DNA from: Pseudomonadota bacterium | Lineage (GTDB): Bacteria > Pseudomonadota > Alphaproteobacteria > Sphingomonadales > Sphingomonadaceae | Direction of reading: 5' to 3' | NCBI GenBank assembly: GCA_023391375.1 | Contig: JAEWBB010000006.1 | Coordinates: 1-32,241 of the forward strand | DNA: 32,241 bases | Shown here: positions 1 to 7,656 of the stretch, in pieces | Layout of the letters: every line of letters begins with the position of its first letter | Position numbering within the stretch: position 1 is the first letter of the stretch | Notes under the pieces: model-generated | Database searches by the model: none | Told to the model about the DNA's origin: nothing | Seen by the model: only the letters and a program-made list of their open reading frames with translations | Position numbers and translations under genes: made by a program

Positions 1-363
<363 letters not shown>

Positions 364-416
364 AAGAGCGGCCAAGTCCCGGCGGAATAGCCAGGGCGAG
401 GCCGACATCTCTGGGA

Positions 417-474
417 GCCGTTCCTGCACAAAAATACAAACTGGTGTGTTTGCGTTTGAGGACATTGGAACGGC
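417..474 (-). other. Leader stem-loop upstream of 16S
   Basis: An 8-bp perfect inverted repeat, gccgttcc (417-424) and ggaacggc (467-474), encloses an AT-rich 42-nt loop in the transcribed rRNA leader, about 55 nt before mature 16S. It may be part of the pre-rRNA processing structure. The repeat is seen directly; the role is inferred. Confidence 0.35.
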
Positions 475-550
475 ATAAATTTGACTGACTACCCTGAGCC
501 CAGAGGCCCCAGGTGCCAGGCCGCCGCCCGCATGTCCCTTCATTCTAACC

Positions 551-567
551 GACAATGTCAAAGAGCC
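551..567 (-). promoter_or_regulatory. boxA-like rRNA antitermination site
   Basis: The minus strand reads GGCTCTTTGACATTGTC. It closely resembles the E. coli rrn boxA core (TGCTCTTTAACA), where NusB/NusE-type antitermination factors bind the nascent RNA. It lies about 190 nt before mature 16S and about 100 nt after the predicted start of transcription, as expected for an rrn leader. It contains TTGACA, but no -10 element sits 16-18 nt downstream, so boxA is the better reading. Confidence 0.6.
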
Positions 568-674
568 GACGCGCTTTCTCCCCCGGTTCGTTGGTTCCGG
601 GCGTCGATGGTTCGACTAAGAGAGGCGCGAAACGGAGGCGGTCCGAAGTGGCCGCCGCCGCTGCTGTGAGAGGG

Positions 675-703
675 CATATATGGGTGAGGATTTCACCCGT
701 CAA
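675..703 (-). promoter_or_regulatory. rrn operon sigma70 promoter
   Basis: On the minus strand, TTGACG (703-698), exactly 17 nt, then TATATG (680-675) form a strong housekeeping promoter. Transcription should start near 668, giving a leader of about 305 nt before 16S. Upstream, at 704-735, are phased A-tracts (AAAAA, AAAAAA, AAAAA on the minus strand) that could act as an UP element. Together with boxA and the stem-loop this accounts for the 416-base stretch 364-779, which has no protein gene I can support. Confidence 0.8.
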
Positions 704-779
704 CGGCTTTTTGCGTTTTTTCCGGAACCTTTTTGCGGATTGTCCCCGCATCCGCGGAAATCGGCGATTTTCCAGTTGC

Positions 780-1208
780 TTAGGCAGACTGAATGTACGT
801 CCGCATGGCCTCCGCCTCGGCCTCAATCCGCTCGATCCGGTGCTTTACGAGGTCGCCGATAGACACGATTCCCCGAATCTGACCCGATTCAACGACCGGG
901 AGATGCCGAATCCTGCGCTTGGTCATGAGTGCGAGAGCCGTCAGCACCGGGGTATCGAAGTCGACGGTCAGGGCGGGCGAGCTCATCAGGCGTTCGATCG
1001 GCCAGTCCAACGCCTGCTCCCCATGGTCCGCGAGACAGTGCACCAGGTCCCGTTCGGAGAAGATGCCGGCAATCCCGTCGTTCGCGATGACGGGCGCCGC
1101 GCCGATTCGGTGGGCGGCAAGCAATTCTACCGCGTCGCGTACGCGTGCGCCCGCGGGAAGCGCCCAGACGTCGGCGCCCTTGGTGGAGAGAATCGCGGCA
1201 ATGCTCAT
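780..1208 (-). CDS. Two-CBS-domain protein
   Basis: A 142-residue soluble protein made of two CBS domains (about residues 7-62 and 73-130) with the typical GIFSERDLV and GIVSIGDLV segments that end each repeat. CBS pairs bind adenine nucleotides such as AMP, ATP or S-adenosylmethionine and usually regulate another protein; a stand-alone pair like this has no fixed target. The ATG at 1208 is preferred over an in-frame ATG 11 codons upstream because GGAG sits 6-7 nt before it. The C-terminus is a short charged helix (RIERIEAEAEAMRTYIQ). It is transcribed in the same direction as the rRNA operon and ends about 75 bp upstream of the rrn promoter. Partner and ligand cannot be told from sequence. 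Confidence 0.88.
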   Translation of the reverse strand: MSIAAILSTKGADVWALPAGARVRDAVELLAAHRIGAAPVIANDGIAGIFSERDLVHCLADHGEQALDWPIERLMSSPALTVDFDTPVLTALALMTKRRIRHLPVVESGQIRGIVSIGDLVKHRIERIEAEAEAMRTYIQSA

Positions 1209-1277
1209 GGCCGGCTCCTTGTTCGAGTCTGGTGGGCGCAAGGTTGAACCCTTCGCGCGCGCGCGTCAAAGGAAGTC

Positions 1278-1496
1278 ATGGCCGTCCCCCTTCAGCGCTA
1301 TGTCCGGATCGCCCGCCTGCTCCGGATCGCCGGGGCGTTGTCGGTCATCGCCGCGATCACGGCGATCGTCCTCGCGTTCACGGGCGATTCGGCCAGCGCG
1401 CGCGACGCCCTGCAGATTGCGGTTCCGTTGGGCGGTGCGGCCCTGCTAACGGCGGCCGCATTCTTCCTTCAATCGCGGCGCGCGCGCCGGCAGTAG
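1278..1496 (+). CDS. Small two-helix membrane protein
   Basis: A 72-residue protein with a basic N-terminus, a hydrophobic segment at about residues 16-34, a short loop containing GDSASARD, a second hydrophobic segment at about 45-64, and a basic tail (SRRARRQ). It is probably an inner-membrane hairpin with both ends in the cytoplasm. AAGGAAG lies just upstream of the ATG. Its stop is 8 nt before the thioesterase gene, so the two are likely co-transcribed. I do not recognise a family. Confidence 0.7.
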   Translation: MAVPLQRYVRIARLLRIAGALSVIAAITAIVLAFTGDSASARDALQIAVPLGGAALLTAAAFFLQSRRARRQ

Positions 1497-1504
1497 GACC
1501 CTTC

Positions 1505-1882
1505 ATGACCCAGGATCACCGCATTCCCGTCCTCCGCGTCGTCCCCGGCCCGACCGACATCAATTCGAACGGCCATATCTTCGGCGGCTGGGTCCTGTCG
1601 CAGATGGACATCGCGGCGGGCATCGTCGCCTCCCGCCGAGCCAAGGGCGCGGTCGCGACCGTGGCGATCGACAAGATGGAATTCATCGCCCCGATCCACC
1701 TGCGCGACCTGATCAGCGTCTATGCCGAGGTCGAGCGGGTCGGCCGCACGTCGATGGCGATTCGGATCGAGGTCATCGCCAGCCGGGACGGCGGCGAGAC
1801 CGAGGTCAAGGTGACCGAGGGCGTCTTCACCTTCGTCGCGATCGACGAACAGGCCCGCCCCCGCGCGGTCGACGCGGCCTGA
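1505..1882 (+). CDS. yciA: YciA-type acyl-CoA thioesterase
   Basis: A 125-residue single hot-dog domain that hydrolyses acyl-CoA thioesters to free acid and CoA in the cytoplasm. The family signature is clear: DINSNGHIFGGWVLSQMD near residues 17-34 and VAIDKMEFIAPIHLRDLI in the central strands, as in YciA/acyl-CoA hydrolase proteins. Length is normal for the family, which forms trimers of hot-dog dimers. The ATG at 1505 follows the small membrane protein by 8 nt. An upstream extension stays open in this frame but has no family similarity and crosses that gene, so I rejected it. Preferred chain length cannot be inferred. Confidence 0.9.
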   Translation: MTQDHRIPVLRVVPGPTDINSNGHIFGGWVLSQMDIAAGIVASRRAKGAVATVAIDKMEFIAPIHLRDLISVYAEVERVGRTSMAIRIEVIASRDGGETEVKVTEGVFTFVAIDEQARPRAVDAA

Positions 1883-1892
1883 ACCCCAAAGC

Positions 1893-1926
1893 GAAGGGCC
1901 ACGCCGTCATCCGGCGCGGCCCCTTC
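1893..1926. terminator. Hairpin between convergent genes
   Basis: GAAGGGCC..CGCCG and CGGCG..GGCCCCTTC form a long GC-rich stem with a 4-nt TCAT loop and a small bulge between the convergent thioesterase and receptor genes. A pyrimidine run follows on the plus strand. It could stop transcription from both sides; the U-tract is weak. Confidence 0.5.
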
Positions 1927-1969
1927 CTTTCCGACCGTTCCTTGGACGAACGGCGGCATTCGATCCTGA

Positions 1970-4735
1970 TCAGCCGCGTTCCGGCGTCACCGCCGGGGTC
2001 GGCGGTGCCGGCGGCAGCGGGCACGTGTCCGTCGCCAGGATGATCGACCCGTCGTAGCAGGCCTGTGTGGCGGGAGCCGGCGCGGACTCCGCCACCACCG
2101 GCGGCGCGACGTAGGGCGCGAGCCTGCGCGGCGCGCCGATCTTGGCCGACAGTTCGAGGCCCCAGGTCCGCGGCGGGTTGAAGTTGCCGTAGTCGCCCAG
2201 CACGCCGCCATAGTTGGCCGCACCCGTAATCGAATCGATCACCGGCACCGAGTTCGCGGCCGAGCGGCGGTAGATGTGGGTTTCGTTGAGCAGGTTGCGC
2301 GACCAGGCGGCGATGGTGACCAGCGAGCCGTCGGCCACCTCCAGGTCGGCAAGCGCCAGGCGGCCGTTGACGATGAAGCTGGAGTCCGTCTTCACCGGTT
2401 CCGACTGGAAGCTGTACTGGCGGCCCGCATAATTGGCATCGAGGTGGGCGCGCAGCTTGCCGCCGGCGATGTCGACCGGGATCTCGTAATCGACATAGCC
2501 CGATAGCGCATGCTTGGGCGTGAACACTGTGTAGACCTGGAACAGCGGGTTGCCCGGCAGGAACGGGTTGGCCGTCGGCGGCACCTTGATGTGGGTAAAG
2601 GCGTAGGAAGCGCCCATCTCCACGTTCCAGAACGGACGGACGGTGAGGTCGGCCTCGATTCCGCGGATCTTCGAGGTGCCCGGCGCATTCGCCGTTTCCT
2701 CGTAGTGGCGGTTGTAGTTCGGGTTGGGAATCGTCTCGGCCGCGTCGAGGTAGCGGCGCGTGTCGACGAAATCGAAGTCCGTCTGCGTCCCCTTCCGGTC
2801 CATCATGTAGGCCGCGATGTTGAAGCGGACGTGATGGTTCAGCAGGTCGGTCTTGGCACCGACTTCATAGGCGCGGACGGTTTCCGGGCCGAACGGGCTA
2901 AAGGTCTGCGAGCGGCTGTTGGCACCGCCGGCGCGGTAGCCGGTCGAGTATTTGGCGTAGAGGTGCGCGCTGTTCGACAGGTCGAACGCCGCGACCACCA
3001 GCGGGTCGACCCGGCCCTTGTTGTAGTGGAAAGGGAAGTTGACGGCCGCGCCGTTGAAGATGGTCAACGCACCGTCGCGCTTATCCTTCGTGTAGCGCGC
3101 GCCGACCGTCAGGTGGAACGCGTCGAAGCTCGGCGGCGTGAAGGTGCCCTGGCCGAACACCGCATAGCTCTTGGCCTTGGCGGCGCTGTCACGGGCGACG
3201 AACCAGTCTTCGCGCTGCCAGCCCTGGTTGCCCGAGGTGATCGTGCCGGTCACGTCCGGGCTGTTGATGGTGTAGCCAGTGCCGTCCGCATTCCACTTGT
3301 TGGTGCTGGGCGTGGCCGCGGCTTCGCGCACCTGTTCGGTGAAGTAGTAGGCGCCGACGACATAATCGAGGCCGCCCATGCTGCCGACCGCCTGGAACTC
3401 CTGGCTCCACTGGTGCTGGAACAGCTCCGACAGCGAGTAGCGGCTGAACGTCGCGTTGGGGATGTAGGTCGAACGGTGGGCACCGCCCGAATTGTCCCAC
3501 TGGTGCGTGCTGACCTTGCGCCAACCGGTAATTGAGCGAAGCTCGAGCTGCGGCGCGACCTCGAACTTGATCGTGCCCGTAAAACCCTGCGTGCGATCGA
3601 CGCTGGGCTGCTGCGGCACGCCGACATCGGCTTCGTCCATGCGCTCGCCGCCGCTGACTTCGACGATCGGCGAGAGGGGGCGGACGCAGAAGGTCGCACC
3701 GGTCGGGCAGACCAGGGTCGTGCCGACGTAGCGGCCGACCGGATAGTTGTTCGGGTTGTAGTTGATCAGCTGGCTGTAGTTCGGCGTGTTCTCGTCCTTG
3801 GTGTTGTCATACGCCAGGTCGACGGTCAGCGCGTCGCTCGGCGACCAGCGCGCGGCGGCGCGGCCACCGACGGTGTGATGGTAATTCCAGCCGGTCTGAC
3901 CCTCGAGCGGGTTCTTCACGGTCGCGTCCTGGTGCTGGACGATGCCGTCGAACTTCAGCGCGAGATTCGAGAAGGCGGGCAGGTCGATGTGCGCTTCGCC
4001 GTTGTAACTGCCGTAGTTGCCGGCGCCGACCTTGGCACGGATGCCCCAGACGCCCGTCGGCGCCTTAGTGATGATATTGACCGCACCGCCCTCGGTGTTG
4101 CGGCCGAACAGGGTGCCTTGCGGACCCTTGAGCACTTCGATCCGGTCGATATCGAGCAGCGCCGCATTGAGGCCCTGCTGGCGGCCCATGTAGATGCCGT
4201 CGACATAGACGCCCACGCCCTGGTCGCGCGCGGTCTGGTTGGCGTCGAACGGAACGATGCCGCGGACGCCGACGGTCAGCGCCGAGTGACGGGCTTCGAA
4301 CGTGGCGACGCGAAGCGACGGGATCGACCCGTCACCAAGATCGATCAGGCTTTGCGCGTGGCGATCGGTCAGCGCCTGGGTATTGGCGACGTTGATCGCG
4401 ATCGGCGTCCGCTGGAGGTTTGTTTCGCGCTTGGTGGCCGTGACGACGATGTCCTGGAGGCCGTCCTGCTGCGGCGACCGAGCGCCATTCTCGACGACCT
4501 GCGCGCCGCTGGCCGGGTTGGTCACGTCGCCGGCGTCGGGCGAATCGGGAAGCGGCGAATTCGTCACCGGCGCTCCGGAAGCGGTCGCTTCCTTCTGGCT
4601 CGGGTTGGTCGAGCCGGCGACCTGCGCCATCGCCGGCGTCGAAACGCCGCACAGCAAGAGGCCGAGGGTGGCCGTCCGGAGGGCGAGGCGGTTGGCGTTG
4701 AGGTGCGCGACATCGCGCGAAATTCGATTCGACAT
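1970..4735 (-). CDS. TonB-dependent outer-membrane receptor (probable Pho regulon member)
   Basis: A 921-residue TonB-dependent receptor, importing an unknown substrate across the outer membrane with energy from TonB-ExbB-ExbD. Features in order: signal peptide (about 1-37, ending AMA), a Pro/Ser-rich spacer, TonB box DIVVTATKR (95-103), plug domain with the GVYVDGIYMGRQ and RIEVLKGPQGTLFGRNTEGGAVNIIT motifs, then a 22-strand type barrel. After what should be the last strand (RTWGLELSAKIG) it runs on for about 50 residues of Pro/Ala-rich sequence with two cysteines (CYDGSIILATDTCP), which is unusual. AAGGGG lies 7 nt before the ATG. A Pho box sits upstream at 4819-4836. The general fold is secure; the ligand is unknown, and a phosphorus compound is an inference from the Pho box. 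Confidence 0.95.
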   Translation of the reverse strand: MSNRISRDVAHLNANRLALRTATLGLLLCGVSTPAMAQVAGSTNPSQKEATASGAPVTNSPLPDSPDAGDVTNPASGAQVVENGARSPQQDGLQDIVVTATKRETNLQRTPIAINVANTQALTDRHAQSLIDLGDGSIPSLRVATFEARHSALTVGVRGIVPFDANQTARDQGVGVYVDGIYMGRQQGLNAALLDIDRIEVLKGPQGTLFGRNTEGGAVNIITKAPTGVWGIRAKVGAGNYGSYNGEAHIDLPAFSNLALKFDGIVQHQDATVKNPLEGQTGWNYHHTVGGRAAARWSPSDALTVDLAYDNTKDENTPNYSQLINYNPNNYPVGRYVGTTLVCPTGATFCVRPLSPIVEVSGGERMDEADVGVPQQPSVDRTQGFTGTIKFEVAPQLELRSITGWRKVSTHQWDNSGGAHRSTYIPNATFSRYSLSELFQHQWSQEFQAVGSMGGLDYVVGAYYFTEQVREAAATPSTNKWNADGTGYTINSPDVTGTITSGNQGWQREDWFVARDSAAKAKSYAVFGQGTFTPPSFDAFHLTVGARYTKDKRDGALTIFNGAAVNFPFHYNKGRVDPLVVAAFDLSNSAHLYAKYSTGYRAGGANSRSQTFSPFGPETVRAYEVGAKTDLLNHHVRFNIAAYMMDRKGTQTDFDFVDTRRYLDAAETIPNPNYNRHYEETANAPGTSKIRGIEADLTVRPFWNVEMGASYAFTHIKVPPTANPFLPGNPLFQVYTVFTPKHALSGYVDYEIPVDIAGGKLRAHLDANYAGRQYSFQSEPVKTDSSFIVNGRLALADLEVADGSLVTIAAWSRNLLNETHIYRRSAANSVPVIDSITGAANYGGVLGDYGNFNPPRTWGLELSAKIGAPRRLAPYVAPPVVAESAPAPATQACYDGSIILATDTCPLPPAPPTPAVTPERG

Positions 4736-4818
4736 GTCTGATCCCCTTGGGCGGGGCCCCAGCGCCCGCCGTCGAGGCTCGCCCTAGGAAAGGGGGGAGA
4801 CGGATTGATGTAGGCCGG

Positions 4819-4836
4819 GTGACAGTTCGGTGACGG
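4819..4836 (-). promoter_or_regulatory. Pho box (PhoB binding site)
   Basis: The minus strand reads CCGTCAC-CGAA-CTGTCAC: two 7-bp direct repeats separated by 4 bp, matching the PhoB consensus CTGTCAT-N4-CTGTCAT at nearly every position. It lies about 84 nt before the receptor ATG and is oriented towards it. Pho boxes normally replace the -35 element; TACATC or ATCAAT (about 4800-4812) could then serve as the -10. The match is seen directly; regulation by PhoB is inferred. Confidence 0.7.
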
Positions 4837-4852
4837 CGCCGGAACGACGGAC

Positions 4853-4883
4853 AAAAAAAGGCCCCGCCGGATGGCAGGGCCTT
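4853..4883 (-). terminator. Intrinsic terminator of the hisS-prfA-prmC-DUF4167 run
   Basis: On the minus strand AAGGCCC (4883-4877) pairs with GGGCCTT (4864-4858) and is followed by a run of seven T. It lies 22 nt past the DUF4167 stop codon. It is a textbook rho-independent terminator. Confidence 0.85.
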
Positions 4884-4905
4884 CTTGAGTGGAAAGGAAG
4901 GTCGA

Positions 4906-5490
4906 TCAGGCCGCGTCGGCGCTGGGACCCTCATCCTCGTTGCGCGGCTTGCGGGCACGGCGGCGCGGCTTGGGCGCCTCCTCGTCCGCATCGTCGTCGC
5001 CCACGGGGCCGATCGCCGGCGGAAGCATCGAGGCCGGGAGCGAATCGCTGTCCTCGTCGCTGTCGGCGCCGTTGCGGGGCGCGCCGTTCGAACGGGACGG
5101 ACGACGCTCGCTGCGCTCCGGACGCTCGGCGCGTTCGCGGCGGCGGGGACGCTCTTCGACCTCGTCATCGTTGCCGTCGATCGTCATCTCGTCGTCGCCA
5201 TCGTCATCCTCGTCGTCGTCGCGGCGGCGGCGCTGGTTCTGCTCCTCGAAACGCGAACGGTTCTCTTCCAGCACGCGGAAATAATGGTCCGCGAACTGGA
5301 GGTAATATTCGGTCTGGACGCGGTCGCCGGCCAGCTGCGCGTCGCGCGCCAGGCCCTTGTACTTCTCGAGCAGCTGCGCGGCGTTGCCGCGGTTGCGATT
5401 GTCTCGGTTGCCACCGCTGTTACCCGGCATGCCTTGGGGACGCTGTCCACCGCGGCCGCGACGGCGGCCGCCCTGACGATTGTTGATCAA
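4906..5490 (-). CDS. DUF4167 protein, TTG start
   Basis: A 194-residue protein beginning MINNRQGGRRRGRGG, with a DUF4167 domain at about residues 35-80 (AAQLLEKYKGLARDAQLAGDRVQTEYYLQFADHYFRVLEE). Around it is highly charged, low-complexity sequence: a basic RGRGG-type N-terminus, an acidic block (91-112, mostly Asp/Glu), then Arg-rich and Asp-rich stretches. The family is common in alphaproteobacteria beside prmC; the Arg/Gly-rich start suggests nucleic-acid binding, but the function is not established. The TTG at 5490 is chosen because GAGGGAA lies about 8 nt upstream, the family domain begins just after it, and no ATG is suitable. It follows prmC after 256 nt. Confidence 0.88.
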   Translation of the reverse strand: MINNRQGGRRRGRGGQRPQGMPGNSGGNRDNRNRGNAAQLLEKYKGLARDAQLAGDRVQTEYYLQFADHYFRVLEENRSRFEEQNQRRRRDDDEDDDGDDEMTIDGNDDEVEERPRRRERAERPERSERRPSRSNGAPRNGADSDEDSDSLPASMLPPAIGPVGDDDADEEAPKPRRRARKPRNEDEGPSADAA

Positions 5491-5556
5491 GAGTGTGTTC
5501 CCTCGCACTGGCGCGACAAAATGGCGCCTTTCCTTCCTTACAAACGGAAGCCCTGT

Positions 5557-5596
5557 CCCGGTTGGCGATGAAGCCGGGCCGGACCGTTCCCGGTCC
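5557..5596 (-). other. Structured 5' leader before the DUF4167 gene
   Basis: On the minus strand GGACCG-GGAA-CGGTCC (5596-5581) is a perfect 6-bp hairpin with a GGAA tetraloop. It is followed at once by CCCGG (5578-5574) pairing with CCGGG (5561-5557). Both lie in the 256-nt gap between prmC and the DUF4167 start, about 65-105 nt before the start codon. They may be a 5' untranslated structure or just GC-rich pairing. No known riboswitch class is recognised. Confidence 0.3.
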
Positions 5597-5746
5597 TCGT
5601 GCCCCTCCCTCTTACCTCCGCACATGCGCCTCATCGGCGCTGCATGTCGGCCATCGTCCTCGGGGGTTGGATCGGGGCGGCTCAGTTTGTCGGCAGACCC
5701 GTTCCTGACCCCGATGTAGCGGCTGGGCCGCAATATTCCAAGGGAT

Positions 5747-6574
5747 TTATCGACGAAGCGTGAGCAGAAGCGCGCGGGACCGGCCGCCCAGGTCATGCGC
5801 CACGGCGACCTCGAACCCTACATCGCGAGCTAGCGAACCGACCGATCCGGCCTGGTCGAAGCCGATTTCGACTGCGGCCAGACCGCCATCCGCCAGCAGG
5901 CGCGGCAAGTCGGGCAGGAGCCGTCGATAGTCGTCCAGGCCCTCCGGCCCAGCAAAGAGCGCTTCGGCCGGTTCGTGCTCGCGCACTCCCGCGCCGAGGT
6001 CGGCGTCCTCGGCGACGTAAGGCGGGTTGCACAGGATGAGGTCGAATCGCTCGTCGATGCCCTTACCCCAGTCACCGGTCCGGAAGTCGGACCGCGGGGC
6101 GAGGCCGAGCCGCACCGCGTTTCGCCGCGCATAATGGAGGGCCTCGTCAGACTGGTCGATCCCGATCCCCGTCGCGTCCGGCCATTCGTCGAGCGCGGCC
6201 AGCAGCAACGTGCCCGGCCCTGTGCCGAGGTCGAGGATGCGCGCCGGACCGGCACTTCCGAAATGGTCGATCGCCGCGACCAGCAACGTTTCGCTGTCGG
6301 GCCGCGGAATCAGCACACCCGGCCCGACCTCGAGGTCGATCGTCCAGAAGGCGCGCTGGCCGGTGATGTAGGCGATCGGTTCACCTTCCGCCCGCCGGGC
6401 GATCATCGCCGCGAAGCTGTCCGGGACGTCGCCGGCCGGGGGACGCAGGATGAGCGTGTCGCGGCCGATACCGAGCGCGGCGGCCATCAGCAGTTCGGCG
6501 TCGAGCCTCGGCGTATCGCTGGTGGCGGAAAGCGCTTGGGTGGCGCGGCTCAGCGCCCGCGCCACGGAAGTCAC
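5747..6574 (-). CDS. prmC: Release-factor glutamine N5-methyltransferase PrmC
   Basis: A 275-residue cytoplasmic enzyme that methylates the glutamine of the GGQ motif in peptide-chain release factors, using S-adenosylmethionine. It has an N-terminal helical domain (about 1-80), the conserved FWTIDLEVGPGVLIPRPDSE lead-in, SAM motif I DLGTGPGT (115-122) and the catalytic NPPY (183-186). Length is normal. Its ATG overlaps the stop of prfA by 4 nt, so enzyme and substrate are translationally coupled, the classical arrangement. Confidence 0.97.
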   Translation of the reverse strand: MTSVARALSRATQALSATSDTPRLDAELLMAAALGIGRDTLILRPPAGDVPDSFAAMIARRAEGEPIAYITGQRAFWTIDLEVGPGVLIPRPDSETLLVAAIDHFGSAGPARILDLGTGPGTLLLAALDEWPDATGIGIDQSDEALHYARRNAVRLGLAPRSDFRTGDWGKGIDERFDLILCNPPYVAEDADLGAGVREHEPAEALFAGPEGLDDYRRLLPDLPRLLADGGLAAVEIGFDQAGSVGSLARDVGFEVAVAHDLGGRSRALLLTLRR

Positions 6575-7656
6575 TGTTCGTCGAGTCCCGACAGGCGCTG
6601 CGACTCATCCTCCGCGACCAGCGCGTCGACCAGTTCGCCAAGGCCTGGACCTTCGAGAATCGCGTCGAGCTTGTGGAGTGTCAGGTTGATGCGGTGATCG
6701 GTCACCCGCCCCTGCGGGAAGTTGTAAGTGCGGATCCGCTCCGACCGGTCGCCCGAGCCGACCATCGACTTGCGCGCACCGGCCCGTTCGCTGGCCAGCC
6801 GCTCGCGCTCCAGTTCGAACAGGCGCGTGCGCAAGACCTTGAGCGCCTTGGCCTTGTTCTTGTGCTGCGACTTTTCGTCCTGCTGGATCACCACGAGCCC
6901 GGTCGGAAGGTGGGTGATGCGAACCGCGCTGTCGGTGGTGTTAACCGACTGGCCGCCAGGTCCCGACGAGCGATAGACGTCGATGCGCAGGTCCTTGTCG
7001 TCGATCTGCACGTCGACGTCCTCCGCCTCCGGCAGCACCGCGACCGTCGCGGCCGAGGTATGGATCCGCCCGCCGCTTTCCGTCGCAGGGACGCGCTGGA
7101 CGCGGTGTACGCCGCTTTCAAATTTCAACTTGGCGAACACGCCGGCGCCCTGCACCGAGGCGACCGCTTCCTTGTAACCCCCGACGTCCGAAGCCGAGCC
7201 GTTGATCAGCTCGAACTTCCAACCCTGTTCCTCGGCGAAGCGCTGGTACATGCGCAATAGGTCGCCGGCGAACAGCGCCGCCTCGTCCCCGCCGGTGCCG
7301 GCGCGCACTTCGAGCATCGCCGCACGTTCGTCGGCCGCATCCTTGGGCAGCAGCTGGATGGCCAGCGCGCGCTCGGCCTCGGGAAGTCGGACCTTGATGT
7401 CCTCGGCCTCGATCTCCGCCATTTCGCGAAGCTCGGCCTCGGCAGTCGAATCCGCAGACAGCCCGGTCAGTACTTCGAGCTCGGCGCGCAGGCGGCGCAC
7501 CTCGCGGGCGGCCGCAGCGACCGGTTCGATCTGCGCATATTCCTTGGACAGCCGCACGAACTCGTCCGGCGCCAGGCCGGGCGCGGCCATCGCCTCGCCG
7601 ATGTCGTGCTTCTTCGCCTCGATCGAGACGATCCGGTCCAGCGAAATGCCCGTCAC
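6571..7656 (-). CDS. prfA: Peptide chain release factor 1
   Basis: A 361-residue class I release factor that ends translation at UAA and UAG. The stop-codon-reading tripeptide P-A-T (190-192, in RVPATESGGRIHTS) marks it as RF1 rather than RF2. The catalytic GGQ is at 234-236 in SSGPGGQSVNTTDSAVRITH. Length is normal for RF1. The start overlaps the hisS stop by 4 nt, and the end overlaps prmC by 4 nt, so the three genes form one coupled operon. Confidence 0.98.
   Translation of the reverse strand: MTGISLDRIVSIEAKKHDIGEAMAAPGLAPDEFVRLSKEYAQIEPVAAAAREVRRLRAELEVLTGLSADSTAEAELREMAEIEAEDIKVRLPEAERALAIQLLPKDAADERAAMLEVRAGTGGDEAALFAGDLLRMYQRFAEEQGWKFELINGSASDVGGYKEAVASVQGAGVFAKLKFESGVHRVQRVPATESGGRIHTSAATVAVLPEAEDVDVQIDDKDLRIDVYRSSGPGGQSVNTTDSAVRITHLPTGLVVIQQDEKSQHKNKAKALKVLRTRLFELERERLASERAGARKSMVGSGDRSERIRTYNFPQGRVTDHRINLTLHKLDAILEGPGLGELVDALVAEDESQRLSGLDEQ

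Noticed and set aside
1145..1504. Upstream extension of the thioesterase
   Set aside because: The extra 120 codons are Arg/Pro-rich, match no family, and cross the small membrane protein gene out of frame.
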